A stretch of 64,000 nucleotides of DNA, from the NCBI RefSeq assembly GCF_001421785.1, contig NZ_LMLB01000001.1:1730786-1794785 (forward strand), read 5' to 3'. Below the pieces are notes generated by a model. That model searched no databases. It saw nothing but the letters and a program-made list of their open reading frames with translations, and had not been told where the DNA came from. Positions 27,667 through 36,046 of the stretch are shown piece by piece (position 1 is the stretch's first letter; each line of letters begins with the position of its first letter). Position numbers and translations under genes: made by a program. This DNA comes from Sphingomonas sp. Leaf33 (GTDB taxonomy: Bacteria; Pseudomonadota; Alphaproteobacteria; Sphingomonadales; Sphingomonadaceae).

Positions 27667-28890
27667 TTACTGCCAGCTGGCCATCTTCGTCTCGAGGTTC
27701 TGACGCACCGCCTCGAAGAACTGCTCGGTGGTCATCCACGGCTGGTCCGGGCCAATCAGGATGGCGAGATCCTTGGTCATGTGGCCGCTCTCGACCGTCT
27801 CGATGCAGACCTTTTCCAGCGTCTCGGCGAAGCGCGTCACGTCGGGCGTGTCGTCGAACTTGCCGCGGAATTTCAGGCCGCCGGTCCAGGCGAAGATCGA
27901 CGCGATCGGGTTGGTCGACGTCGCCTTGCCCTGCTGATGCTGGCGATAGTGCCGGGTGACGGTGCCATGCGCGGCTTCCGCCTCGACGGTCTTGCCGTCG
28001 GGCGACAGCAGGACCGAGGTCATGAGACCCAGCGAACCGAAGCCCTGCGCGACCTGATCCGACTGGACGTCGCCATCGTAGTTCTTGCACGCCCAGACGA
28101 ATTCGCCGCTCCACTTGAGTGCCGACGCGACCATGTCATCGATCAGGCGGTGTTCGTAGACGATGCCCGCGGCCTTGAACTTTTCGGCGAAGCCTTCGGC
28201 TTCGAACACTTCCTGGAACAGGTCCTTGAAGCGGCCGTCATAGGCCTTCAAAATGGTGTTCTTGGTCGACAGGTACACCGGCCACTTCAGGTTCAGGCCG
28301 TAGTTGAACGACGCGCGCGCGAAGTCGCGGATCGAATCGTCGAGGTTGTACATCCCCATCGCGACGCCGGCGGCGGGGAAGTTGAACACTTCCTTCTCGA
28401 TCTTTTCGCCGTTCTCGCCTTCCCAGATCATGCGCAGCTTGCCCGCACCGGGGACCTTGAAGTCGGTCGCGCGATACTGGTCGCCGAACGCGTGGCGGCC
28501 GACGACGATCGGCTTGGTCCAGCCCGGGATCAGGCGCGGCACGTTGCTGATGACGATCGGTTCGCGGAAGACGACGCCGCCCAGGATGTTGCGGATCGTG
28601 CCGTTCGGCGACTTCCACATCTCCTTAAGGCCGAATTCCTCGACCCGCGCCTCGTCGGGCGTGATCGTCGCGCACTTCACGCCGACGCCATATTCCCGGA
28701 TCGCGTTTGCCGAATCGACCGTGATCTGGTCGTTGGTTTCGTCACGCTTCTCGACCGAGAGGTCGTAATATTTCAGGTCGATGTCGAGGTATGGCTTGAT
28801 CAGGCGCTCGCGAATCCATTCCCAGATGATCCGCGTCATTTCATCGCCGTCGATCTCCACGACGGGCGTCTTCACCTTGATCTTCGCCAT
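27667..28890 (-). CDS. icd: NADP-dependent isocitrate dehydrogenase (dimeric, eukaryote-like)
   Basis: The start [20 protein letters not shown] gives 407 aa. DGDEMTR and [15 protein letters not shown] form the isocitrate site, and [17 protein letters not shown] is the NADP-binding loop of the type II homodimeric enzymes found in alphaproteobacteria and eukaryotes, distinct from E. coli Icd. It oxidises isocitrate to 2-oxoglutarate in the TCA cycle. Single gene with its own terminator. Confidence 0.97.
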   Translation of the reverse strand: MAKIKVKTPVVEIDGDEMTRIIWEWIRERLIKPYLDIDLKYYDLSVEKRDETNDQITVDSANAIREYGVGVKCATITPDEARVEEFGLKEMWKSPNGTIRNILGGVVFREPIVISNVPRLIPGWTKPIVVGRHAFGDQYRATDFKVPGAGKLRMIWEGENGEKIEKEVFNFPAAGVAMGMYNLDDSIRDFARASFNYGLNLKWPVYLSTKNTILKAYDGRFKDLFQEVFEAEGFAEKFKAAGIVYEHRLIDDMVASALKWSGEFVWACKNYDGDVQSDQVAQGFGSLGLMTSVLLSPDGKTVEAEAAHGTVTRHYRQHQQGKATSTNPIASIFAWTGGLKFRGKFDDTPDVTRFAETLEKVCIETVESGHMTKDLAILIGPDQPWMTTEQFFEAVRQNLETKMASWQ

Positions 28891-29102
28891 GCTTTGGTCG
28901 TCCTTCAAACGAGGGTTTGAGGCGCGTCTAGGGGAGGGGGCGGCGGGGATCAACCGTCTGTCGGAGCGGTGTCATTGGCTTGGCCTGCGGGGTCAGACGT
29001 CCATGCTGCTCGCGTCAGATGCGACTGATCCCGGCGCGATACCGGATCGTCCGACGTCATCCGACGTTGTCAGCGTATGTTCCGGCGTCTAATCGAGCGG
29101 TA

Positions 29103-29849
29103 ATGACTTCGCTTCGCAAGCCCGAAGGCCCCGGCGGCCTCCCCGTCACGACGACCGTCAAATGGCGTTTTCCGAGCGTCCATCCCGAGGGGCGGAAATA
29201 TACGGTCATCGCCGGCGGCCTCGCGCTGCTGGCGCTGTGGCTTGGGGGATGGTTCTGGGCGTGGCCGTTCATCGGCCTGACGATCTGGGTCGCCGCGTTC
29301 TTCCGCGACCCCGTCCGCACCACGCCGCAGGGTGAGGGGCTGATCGTCTCGCCGGCCGACGGCCTGGTCACGATGATCGAGCGGGTCCCCGTGCCGCGTG
29401 AGCTGGCCGGGCCGCAGGGCTTGGGCGAGGCGCCGCTGGTGCGCGTGTCGGTGTTCATGTCGGTGTTCGATGTGCACATCAACCGCACGCCGATCTCGGG
29501 CACGATCCGTCAGGTCGTCTATATCTCGGGCAAGTTCCTGAACGCCGATCTCGACAAGGCATCGGACGAAAACGAGCGCCAGCACTTCGTGGTCGAGGAC
29601 GCGGATGGCACGAAGGTCGGCTTCACGCAGATTGCGGGGCTGGTCGCGCGTCGCATCATGACCTTTACCAAGGTCGGCGACATCGTTGCGGTCGGCCAGC
29701 GTATCGGCCTGATCCGCTTCGGCAGCCGGGTCGATGTGTATTTGCCCGAGGGGTGCGAGCCGCAGGTAGCGCTCGGGCAACGGGCAGTCGCGGGCGAGAC
29801 GATCCTCGGCCGGGTCGGCGGACAGAGGGCGGTCGGCGTTGCCCAGTGA
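29103..29849 (+). CDS. psd: Phosphatidylserine decarboxylase, short pyruvoyl form
   Basis: The start at [12 protein letters not shown] gives 248 aa and avoids an upstream extension with no coding character. One or two N-terminal membrane helices (about 33-65) precede the core. [11 protein letters not shown] and [11 protein letters not shown] carry conserved Asp/His residues. The self-cleavage site is in [15 protein letters not shown], where the Ser becomes the pyruvoyl group (Gly-Ser in the short form). It makes phosphatidylethanolamine at the inner membrane. It overlaps pssA by 11 bp, joining two successive steps. Confidence 0.95.
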   Translation: MTSLRKPEGPGGLPVTTTVKWRFPSVHPEGRKYTVIAGGLALLALWLGGWFWAWPFIGLTIWVAAFFRDPVRTTPQGEGLIVSPADGLVTMIERVPVPRELAGPQGLGEAPLVRVSVFMSVFDVHINRTPISGTIRQVVYISGKFLNADLDKASDENERQHFVVEDADGTKVGFTQIAGLVARRIMTFTKVGDIVAVGQRIGLIRFGSRVDVYLPEGCEPQVALGQRAVAGETILGRVGGQRAVGVAQ

Positions 29850-30663
29850 CCTCGGCCGCGAGCCGCGGTTCGGGCTGAGGCGCCGCAACCGTGCCGATCG
29901 GGGTATTCCCCTGCGCGCGCTGGTCCCCAACGCCGTTACCGCGCTGGCGCTGTGTGCCGGCTTGACGGCGATCCGCTACGCGATCGGTGGCGACTGGGAG
30001 CGCTCGGTCGTGTTCATCATGGTCGCGGCGGCGCTCGACGGGATCGACGGACGGATCGCGCGACTGCTGCGGGGGGAAAGCCGGTTCGGTGCCGAGCTCG
30101 ATTCGCTCGCCGACGCGATCGATTTCGGCGTGACGCCGGCGATCGTCATCTATCTCTGGTCGTTGCAAGCCGAGCCGCGGATCGGCTGGATTTGCGCTTT
30201 GGTCTACGCGGTTTTCGCCGCGCTGCGTCTGGCGCGCTTCAACGCCCAGATCGATGTCACCGAGCAGCCGCACAAGTCGGCGGGGTTCCTGACCGGCGTC
30301 CCGGCTCCCGCCGGTGCTGCGCTGGCGCTGCTGCCGATGTATCTGTGGTTCGTCACCGATCTGCCGTGGCTGCGATCGCCGTGGCTGATGGCGCCCTGGA
30401 TCGCGCTGATCGCGGTGCTGATGGTGTCGAGCCTTGCGACCTACAGCTGGTCGTCACTGAAGCTGCGCCGTAATATCCGGTTCGAGGCGATCGTGGTGAT
30501 CGTTGCGGTCGGGGCCGCCGTAATCTCTGCCCCGTGGCAGACACTGAGCGTCGCCACGATCCTTTACATGCTGACGCTGCCGTTCAGCGTCCGGTCGTAC
30601 GCGAAGATCAGGCGGCAGCGCGCTGCGGCGATCGCGGCGACGCCGCTACCGCCAGCACCCTGA
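29839..30663 (+). CDS. pssA: CDP-diacylglycerol-serine O-phosphatidyltransferase
   Basis: A TTG start at 29839 inside the end of psd gives 274 aa. The CDP-alcohol phosphotransferase signature D-G-x2-D-G-x2-A-R-x8-G-x3-D-x3-D is present as [18 protein letters not shown]. About eight membrane helices follow. It is PssA of the membrane-bound type, acting just before psd. The TTG is the only in-frame start near the coupling point; a later internal start cannot be excluded. Confidence 0.93.
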   Translation: MPSDLGREPRFGLRRRNRADRGIPLRALVPNAVTALALCAGLTAIRYAIGGDWERSVVFIMVAAALDGIDGRIARLLRGESRFGAELDSLADAIDFGVTPAIVIYLWSLQAEPRIGWICALVYAVFAALRLARFNAQIDVTEQPHKSAGFLTGVPAPAGAALALLPMYLWFVTDLPWLRSPWLMAPWIALIAVLMVSSLATYSWSSLKLRRNIRFEAIVVIVAVGAAVISAPWQTLSVATILYMLTLPFSVRSYAKIRRQRAAAIAATPLPPAP

Positions 30664-30835
30664 CGTTGCGCAGATTGCTGCGCGCCGGCACCGCGGCAAG
30701 CCGTGTCGGCATGGCAACGGGGCCATTGACCAGCAGATCGACGATACGCGCATAGTTCGGCGCGATGGTGGCCCAGATCGTCCAAACCGAAGCGGCCAGT
30801 GCCACACCGAACATAGCGTAGGAGAGAATTGCCAT
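30608..30835 (-). CDS. Small single-span membrane protein behind an SOS-type promoter
   Basis: The ATG at 30835 (with GTG immediately before it) gives 75 aa (MAILSYAMFGVALAASVW). One hydrophobic helix spans about residues 3-26, then a short amphipathic stretch (PNYARIVDLLVNG) and an Ala/Arg-rich basic tail. GGGAG and GAGG lie just upstream. Its 3' end overlaps pssA by 56 bp in convergent orientation. I do not recognise a family. The promoter reading toward it has a LexA box in its spacer, so an SOS-induced membrane peptide comparable in role to Caulobacter SidA is a possibility. That is inference from position and topology, not homology. Confidence 0.6.
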   Translation of the reverse strand: MAILSYAMFGVALAASVWTIWATIAPNYARIVDLLVNGPVAMPTRLAAVPARSNLRNVRVLAVAASPRSPQRAAA

Positions 30836-30951
30836 CACCCTCAGGCTCCCTGCCGAGCTTCGTTGACCCGAAACTCAATGAATCCAGACGCTTGATTACA
30901 TAGGTTGTTCCAAAAACACCGGAACACCGTCGATGTTCACTCGACGATGCC

Positions 30952-30981
30952 AATATGTTCCGCTCGTGTTCCACCTGTCAA
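30952..30981 (-). promoter_or_regulatory. Promoter toward the small membrane protein
   Basis: On the minus strand TTGACA (30981-30976) and CATATT (30957-30952) are spaced by 18 bp, a near-consensus sigma-70 layout. The LexA box fills most of the spacer. The expected transcript would start near 30945, about 110 nt before the 75-aa ORF. Confidence 0.65.
30957..30971. promoter_or_regulatory. Second LexA (SOS) box
   Basis: GTTC-CGCTCGT-GTTC is an exact match to the alphaproteobacterial LexA site, as at recA. It sits between the -35 and -10 of the minus-strand promoter, the usual position for repression. The rpsB start is 176 bp away on the other side and is an unlikely SOS target. Confidence 0.75.
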
Positions 30982-31053
30982 TCCCCTTTTGTTCCGCTAG
31001 GGGCGCTTGCGTCCTGTTTCATTTTCGACTAAGCGCGCCGCCTCAACCCCGCA

Positions 31054-31120
31054 TGGGAAGCACATAACCCGGTGCCCGCCGGCGCTTTTAGCGCATCAAA
31101 CGGCCGGTCATCGCTTCCCA
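31054..31120 (+). promoter_or_regulatory. Possible structured leader of rpsB
   Basis: TGGGAAGC (31054-31061) and GCTTCCCA (31113-31120) are a perfect 8-bp inverted repeat enclosing 51 nt with further GC-rich complementarity (GCCGGCGC, GGCCGG). It ends 27 nt before the rpsB ATG. Ribosomal protein S2 autoregulates its mRNA in other bacteria; an S2-binding leader here is inference. Confidence 0.4.
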
Positions 31121-31147
31121 GAGGCTTAACCGGAAAGGACACATCCT

Positions 31148-31999
31148 ATGGCGGCTCCCGTCGTCTCCATGCACGCATTGCTCGAATCGGGTGCGCACTT
31201 CGGCCACCAGACGCACCGCTGGAACCCGAAGATGAAGCCGTACATCTTCGGCGATCGCAACGGCGTGCACATCCTCGACCTGTCGCAGACCGTTCCGCTC
31301 TTCGCGCGCGCTCTCGACTTCATCAGCTCGACCGTTGCCGGTGGCGGCAAGGTGCTGTTCGTCGGCACCAAGCGCCAGGCGCAGGATCCGATCGCCGAGT
31401 CGGCGCGCAAGGCCGGCCAGTATTACGTCAACCACCGCTGGCTGGGCGGTATGCTCACCAACTGGAAGACGATCTCGGGGTCGATCAAGCGCTTCAAGGC
31501 GCTGGACGAGCAGCTGTCGGGCGACACCGCCGGCCTCACCAAGAAGGAAGTGCTGCAGCTGACCCGCGAGCGTGACAAGCTGGAGCTGAGCCTGGGCGGC
31601 ATCAAGGACATGGGCGGCGTGCCGGACATCATGTTCGTGATCGACGCGAACAAGGAAGAGCTGGCGATCAAGGAAGCGAACACGCTGGGCATCCCGGTCG
31701 TCGCGATCCTCGATTCGAACGTCAGCCCGGACGGCATCGCCTTCCCGGTGCCGGCGAACGACGACGCGAGCCGTGCGATCCGCCTGTACTGCGAAGCCGT
31801 CGCCATCGCGGCGACCCGCGGCAACCAGCAGGGCCAGGCCAAGCGCGGCGTCGACATCGGCGCGATGGACACGCCTCCGGCCGAGGAAGCGCTGTCGAGC
31901 GATCCGATCGTCGAGCAGCAGGCTGCCCCGGCTGCCGCTGAAGCGCCCGCTGCCGACGTGCCCGCCGCCGAAGGTGAGCAGCAGCCCGCCAACGCGTAA
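31148..31999 (+). CDS. rpsB: 30S ribosomal protein S2
   Basis: A 283-aa protein. The core (1-240) carries the family motifs [31 protein letters not shown] and [14 protein letters not shown], and the late [12 protein letters not shown]. From about residue 245 it has a Pro/Ala/Glu-rich acidic extension ([19 protein letters not shown]) absent from E. coli S2 but usual in sphingomonads. It assembles late into the 30S subunit and is needed for S1 binding. First gene of the rpsB-tsf-pyrH-frr series. Confidence 0.98.
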   Translation: MAAPVVSMHALLESGAHFGHQTHRWNPKMKPYIFGDRNGVHILDLSQTVPLFARALDFISSTVAGGGKVLFVGTKRQAQDPIAESARKAGQYYVNHRWLGGMLTNWKTISGSIKRFKALDEQLSGDTAGLTKKEVLQLTRERDKLELSLGGIKDMGGVPDIMFVIDANKEELAIKEANTLGIPVVAILDSNVSPDGIAFPVPANDDASRAIRLYCEAVAIAATRGNQQGQAKRGVDIGAMDTPPAEEALSSDPIVEQQAAPAAAEAPAADVPAAEGEQQPANA

Positions 32000-32019
32000 G
32001 CGTCGCTGAACCGTAACAT

Positions 32020-32055
32020 CGGCGGGGCAGGGCGCACACACGCTCTGTTCCGCCG
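32020..32055 (+). other. Intercistronic hairpin between rpsB and tsf
   Basis: CGGCGGGGCAGGGCG pairs over 15 bp with CGCTCTGTTCCGCCG when three G-U pairs are allowed, with loop CACACA. There is no T-run. It may attenuate or process the transcript and adjust the S2:EF-Ts ratio. Confidence 0.55.
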
Positions 32056-32087
32056 CGTTCGTATGTAACTCAGTCAAGGAATTCGAT

Positions 32088-33035
32088 ATGGCCGACATCA
32101 CGGCTTCGATGGTCAAGGACCTGCGCGAGAAGAGCGGCGCGGGCATGATGGACTGCAAGAAGGCGCTGGCCGAGAACAACGGCGACGTCGACGCCGCCAT
32201 GGACTGGCTGCGCACCAAGGGCCTGGCCGCTGCCGCCAAGAAGTCGAGCCGCACTGCGGCCGAGGGTCTGGTCGGCGTCGCCGTTGCCGGCACCAAGGGT
32301 GCTGCGGTCGAAGTGAACTCGGAAACCGACTTCGTCGCCAAGAACGACCAGTTCCAGGCGTTCGTCCGCGAAGTGACCCAGCTGGCACTGGAGAACGGCG
32401 AGGACATGGACGCGCTGAAGGCCACCAAGACCCCGTCCGGCCGCACCGTCGAGGAAGCGCTGACCAATAACATCGCCACCATCGGCGAGAACCAGTCGCT
32501 GCGCCGCGTGCGCGTGCTCGAAGTGTCGCAGGGCGCGGTCGTGCCCTACGTCCACAACGCCGCCGTCCCCGGCATGGGCAAGATCGGCGTGCTCGTCGCG
32601 CTCGAATCGGATGCGGGTGCCGACGTTCTCGAGCCGCTGGGCAAGCAGGTCGCGATGCACATCGCGGCAGCCTTCCCACTTGCGCTCGACGAGACGGGTC
32701 TCGACGCAGAGATCCTTGAGCGTGAGCGCGGAATTGCTCGTGAGAAAATCGCCGCGGAGGTGGCGGAAAAGGGTAAGGCCATCCCTGCCGACATCATGGA
32801 AAAGCGTGTCGAAGGAAATGTGGCGAAGTACCGTAAGGAGAACGCGCTTCTAAGCCAGCTGTTCGTGATGGACGGCAAGACGCCGGTCGCCGACGTGATC
32901 GCCAAGGCGGGCAAGGATGTCGGCACGACGATCAAGCTGAAGGACTATGTCCGCTTCCAGCTCGGTGAAGGCATCGAGAAGGAAGAGAGCGACTTCGCTG
33001 CCGAAGTGGCGGCGACGGCCGGCATCACGAAGTAA
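32088..33035 (+). CDS. tsf: Translation elongation factor Ts
   Basis: A 315-aa protein with the UBA-like N-terminal domain ([20 protein letters not shown]) and the core motifs [10 protein letters not shown] and [11 protein letters not shown]. It recycles EF-Tu by nucleotide exchange. The coiled-coil region (about 205-270) is of normal size. It follows rpsB by 88 bp holding a hairpin. Confidence 0.97.
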   Translation: MADITASMVKDLREKSGAGMMDCKKALAENNGDVDAAMDWLRTKGLAAAAKKSSRTAAEGLVGVAVAGTKGAAVEVNSETDFVAKNDQFQAFVREVTQLALENGEDMDALKATKTPSGRTVEEALTNNIATIGENQSLRRVRVLEVSQGAVVPYVHNAAVPGMGKIGVLVALESDAGADVLEPLGKQVAMHIAAAFPLALDETGLDAEILERERGIAREKIAAEVAEKGKAIPADIMEKRVEGNVAKYRKENALLSQLFVMDGKTPVADVIAKAGKDVGTTIKLKDYVRFQLGEGIEKEESDFAAEVAATAGITK

Positions 33036-33084
33036 CGCCTCGTCCCTTCCGCCCGCGCGCGAGTGCGAGGGATAAGAGTTGGCA

Positions 33085-33118
33085 AAGCGGCGCGGCCCTC
33101 CTAGGGTCCGCGCCGCTT
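33085..33118 (+). terminator. Hairpin between tsf and pyrH, weak terminator
   Basis: AAGCGGCGCGG pairs perfectly with CCGCGCCGCTT, and inner CCCT/AGGG adds four more pairs beside a one-base bulge. What follows is CTGTATCT, not a T-run. Partial termination or processing is likely, leaving pyrH-frr partly independent. Confidence 0.55.
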
Positions 33119-33150
33119 CTGTATCTATCGTAACGAGTTGTTCCGCACCC

Positions 33151-33879
33151 ATGACCACGCCCCGATTTAAGCGCGTTTTGCTGAAACTGTCGGGCGAGGT
33201 GCTGATGGGCGACGGTGGCCTGTCGATCGATCCTGACGTCATCGCCCGCGTTGCGGCCGAAATCGCCGATGTGCGCGCGCAGGGCTATGAGCTGTGCATC
33301 GTCGTCGGCGGCGGCAACATCTTTCGCGGTATCTCAGGCGCCGCGCGCGGCATGGATCGCGCAACCGGCGATTACATGGGGATGCTCGCGACCGTGATGA
33401 ACGCGCTCGCGGTGCAGAACGCGCTGGAGCAGATCGGCGTTCAGACCCGGGTCCAGTCGGCGATCCCGATGGCGAGTGTCTGCGAACCCTTCATCCGCCG
33501 CCGCGCCGAGCGGCATCTGGAGAAGGGGCGCATCGTGATCTTCGCGGCCGGCGTTGGCTCGCCGTTCTTCACCACCGATTCGGGCGCGGCGCTGCGGGCT
33601 GCCGAGATGAAGTGCGACGCCTTGTTCAAGGGCACGTCGGTCGATGGCGTCTATGATGCCGATCCGAAGAAGGTGGCGACGGCGACCCGTTATCCGACCG
33701 TGAGTTACGATCGTGTCCTCTCCGACAATCTCAAGGTGATGGATGCGTCCGCCGTGGCATTGTGCCGCGACAACAATATCCCGATCGTCGTGTTCAACAT
33801 CCGCGAACGCGGCAACCTCGCCCGCGTCCTCGCAGGCGACGGCACATCGACGGTCGTTCAAGCCGCTCAGGAGAAGTAA
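33151..33879 (+). CDS. pyrH: UMP kinase
   Basis: The start [20 protein letters not shown] gives 242 aa. Amino-acid-kinase motifs are VGGGNIFRG, the [17 protein letters not shown] loop and [15 protein letters not shown]. It phosphorylates UMP to UDP as a hexamer. frr follows 2 bp after its stop. Confidence 0.97.
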   Translation: MTTPRFKRVLLKLSGEVLMGDGGLSIDPDVIARVAAEIADVRAQGYELCIVVGGGNIFRGISGAARGMDRATGDYMGMLATVMNALAVQNALEQIGVQTRVQSAIPMASVCEPFIRRRAERHLEKGRIVIFAAGVGSPFFTTDSGAALRAAEMKCDALFKGTSVDGVYDADPKKVATATRYPTVSYDRVLSDNLKVMDASAVALCRDNNIPIVVFNIRERGNLARVLAGDGTSTVVQAAQEK

Positions 33880-33881
33880 TC

Positions 33882-34439
33882 ATGGCCGCCTATGACAAGT
33901 CCGACCTCGAACGCCGCATGGCTGGCTCGGTCGAAGCGCTGAAGAGCGACCTCATCGGTCTGCGGACCGGCCGCGCGTCGGTCAACATGCTCGATCCGGT
34001 GACGGTCGAGGTCTATGGCAGTCACATGCCGCTGAACCAGGTCGCGACCGTCTCGGCGCCCGAGCCGCGGTTGTTGAGCGTGCAGGTGTGGGACAAGTCG
34101 AACGTCGGCCCGGCCGATAAGGCGATCCGCTCGGCGGGTCTCGGCCTCAACCCCATCGTCGATGGCCAGACGCTGCGCCTGCCGATCCCCGACCTGACCG
34201 AGGAGCGTCGCAAGGAACTTGCGAAGCTCGCGGGCAAATACGCCGAGAACGCCCGGATCGCTGCGCGCAACGTCCGTCGCGACGGCATGGACGCGCTGAA
34301 GACGGACGAGAAGAAGGGCGTCTTCGGCGAGGACGAGCGCAAGCGCCACGAAACCGAGGTCCAGAAGCTGACCGACGCGACCATCGCCGACATCGACGCG
34401 GCGGCGGCGGCGAAGGAAAAGGAAATCCTGGGCAAGTGA
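33882..34439 (+). CDS. frr: Ribosome recycling factor
   Basis: The start [20 protein letters not shown], with GGAGAAG 6 nt upstream, gives 185 aa. [20 protein letters not shown] and [14 protein letters not shown] are family signatures. With EF-G it splits post-termination ribosomes. It follows pyrH by 2 bp, so the pair is surely co-translated. Confidence 0.98.
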   Translation: MAAYDKSDLERRMAGSVEALKSDLIGLRTGRASVNMLDPVTVEVYGSHMPLNQVATVSAPEPRLLSVQVWDKSNVGPADKAIRSAGLGLNPIVDGQTLRLPIPDLTEERRKELAKLAGKYAENARIAARNVRRDGMDALKTDEKKGVFGEDERKRHETEVQKLTDATIADIDAAAAAKEKEILGK

Positions 34440-34468
34440 CGCCATTTGGCGCGTCCCGTGCTCTCCCC

Positions 34469-34561
34469 GTTCGTGCTGAGCTTGTCGAAGCACCGTACTT
34501 CGTGCTGCGAGAGATTAGCGGGCGTATCGAAGAACGGCCCTTCGACAAGCTCAGGGCGAAC
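34469..34561. repeat. Palindromic intergenic repeat, copy B
   Basis: A 93-bp element with arms GTTCGTGCTGAGCTTGTCGA (left) and the reverse complement of the right end, GTTCGCCCTGAGCTTGTCGA. It matches copy A at 6646-6739 along most of its length. It ends 17 nt before the uppS start, so it may fold over the ribosome-binding region. Confidence 0.8.
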
Positions 34562-34578
34562 TGTGGTGGTATGGCCCG

Positions 34579-35277
34579 ATGACCCTACCCCGCCACGTCG
34601 CGATCATCATGGACGGCAACGGCCGCTGGGCGAAGGCCCGGTTCCTGCCGCGCATCGCCGGCCACCGAAAGGGGGTCGAGGCGGTGCGCAAGGTCGCGCG
34701 GGCCGCGCGCGAGCAGGGCATCGAGGTACTGACGCTCTACGCCTTTTCCTCCGAGAACTGGCGGCGCCCGGCCGAGGAGGTCGGCGACCTGATGGGCCTG
34801 CTGCGCCGCTTCATCCGCGAGGATCTGGCGGAATTCCACCGCGAAGGCGTACGGCTGCACATCATCGGTGCCTACCGCGCACTGGCGCCCGATCTGGTCG
34901 AACTCATCGATGACGCCGTCGCGCAGACAGCGGGCAATCCGGGGCCGACCGTCGTCATCGCACTGAATTACGGCGCGCAGGCGGAAATCGCTGCCGCCGC
35001 CCGTAACCTGGCGATCGCGTCCGTGGCCGGCAACTTGGACCCCGACACGATCGACGAGGCGCTGTTCGAAGGGTCGTTGCAATCGGGCGCCTTGCCGCCG
35101 GTCGACCTGCTGATCCGCACGTCGGGCGAGCAGCGCCTGTCAAATTTCCTGCTGTGGCAGGCGGCATACGCCGAACTGCTGTTCGTCGACACGCTGTGGC
35201 CCGATTTCGACGGCACCGCGCTCGCCGATGCGCTGGCCGCCTTTGCGCAGCGCCAACGCCGGTTCGGGGGGCTGTGA
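34579..35277 (+). CDS. uppS: Isoprenyl transferase (undecaprenyl diphosphate synthase)
   Basis: A 232-aa protein with HVAIIMDGNGRWAKAR (catalytic Asp12), TLYAFSSENWRRP and the closing DLLIRTSGEQRLSNFLLWQ. It makes the C55 lipid carrier for peptidoglycan and LPS. The upstream region is only 17 bp plus the palindromic repeat, with a poor Shine-Dalgarno (GGTGGT). cdsA begins 1 bp after its stop. Confidence 0.97.
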   Translation: MTLPRHVAIIMDGNGRWAKARFLPRIAGHRKGVEAVRKVARAAREQGIEVLTLYAFSSENWRRPAEEVGDLMGLLRRFIREDLAEFHREGVRLHIIGAYRALAPDLVELIDDAVAQTAGNPGPTVVIALNYGAQAEIAAAARNLAIASVAGNLDPDTIDEALFEGSLQSGALPPVDLLIRTSGEQRLSNFLLWQAAYAELLFVDTLWPDFDGTALADALAAFAQRQRRFGGL

Positions 35278-35278
35278 C

Positions 35279-36046
35279 ATGAGGGATCTGGGTCGCAAGA
35301 CGATCGTCGCGCTCATCCTGCTGGTGCTTGCGGGTCTCGCGCTGTGGCTGGGCGACCTTGCCTTCTGGCTGCTCGCGGTGGTCGCGGGCGTGCTGATGAT
35401 GGGCGAATGGGCCGACCTGCACCAGGCCGACAGGCGCCAGCGTCGGCTCGCGCAATTTGCCGTCTCGGTGCCGCTGGCGATCCTGTCGCCGATCGCGGCG
35501 GGGCCGGACCCGTTGGTCCTGGGCCTGATCGCGGGCGCGGGCTTCTTCATCGCGGCGACCACGCGCAACAGCGGGCTGGGGTGGGGGGCCGTATACCTCG
35601 GGCTGCCGGTGTTCTCGCTGGTGCTGCTGCGCGCTCAGCCGAACGGCATCCTGCTGACATTGTGGGCGATGTCGCTGGTATGGGCGACCGATACGGGCGC
35701 GTATTTCTCCGGGCGCTTGATCGGCGGACCGAAGATCGCGCCGTCGATCAGCCCGAACAAGACATGGGCGGGGCTGATCGGTGGCCTGGTCGCCGCCACG
35801 CTGCTCGCGTTCGCGCTGCACGTGTGGGCGGGTCTGCCGTTCAGATTCGTGATGATAACCCCGTTGCTGTCGGTGCTGTCGCAGGTCGGCGATTTCTACG
35901 AAAGCTGGTTGAAGCGGCGGGCGGGCGTCAAGGATTCGAGCAATCTGCTGCCGGGGCACGGCGGTGTGCTCGACCGGCTCGACGGCGTTGTTCCGGTCGC
36001 GGTCGTGGCGGCGCTGCTGATCGAGGTGACGGCGTGGGTGGCATGA
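35279..36046 (+). CDS. cdsA: Phosphatidate cytidylyltransferase
   Basis: The start MRDLGRKTIVALILL gives 255 aa, with about seven membrane helices. The CDP-diglyceride synthetase signature is intact near the C-terminus: SWLKRRAGVKDSSNLLPGHG followed by GVLDRLD. It supplies CDP-diacylglycerol for pssA and phosphatidylglycerol synthesis. The stop overlaps the dxr start as ATGA. Confidence 0.96.
   Translation: MRDLGRKTIVALILLVLAGLALWLGDLAFWLLAVVAGVLMMGEWADLHQADRRQRRLAQFAVSVPLAILSPIAAGPDPLVLGLIAGAGFFIAATTRNSGLGWGAVYLGLPVFSLVLLRAQPNGILLTLWAMSLVWATDTGAYFSGRLIGGPKIAPSISPNKTWAGLIGGLVAATLLAFALHVWAGLPFRFVMITPLLSVLSQVGDFYESWLKRRAGVKDSSNLLPGHGGVLDRLDGVVPVAVVAALLIEVTAWVA

Larger units (their letters stand above)
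30836..31147. other. Intergenic region upstream of rpsB (312 bp)
   Basis: Besides the promoter, LexA box and rpsB leader listed separately, it holds a TGTTCC-N9-GGAACA dyad at 30906-30926 and a 14-codon ORF (minus, 30896-30940). No other coding frame was supported. One 136-codon frame on the minus strand crosses this region but looks like a shadow. Confidence 0.5.

Noticed and set aside
30564..30974. 136-codon minus-strand frame beginning GTGGAACACGAG
   Set aside because: Its start lies upstream of the predicted -10, it has no Shine-Dalgarno and it overlaps both the 75-aa ORF and pssA. The 75-aa frame is better.
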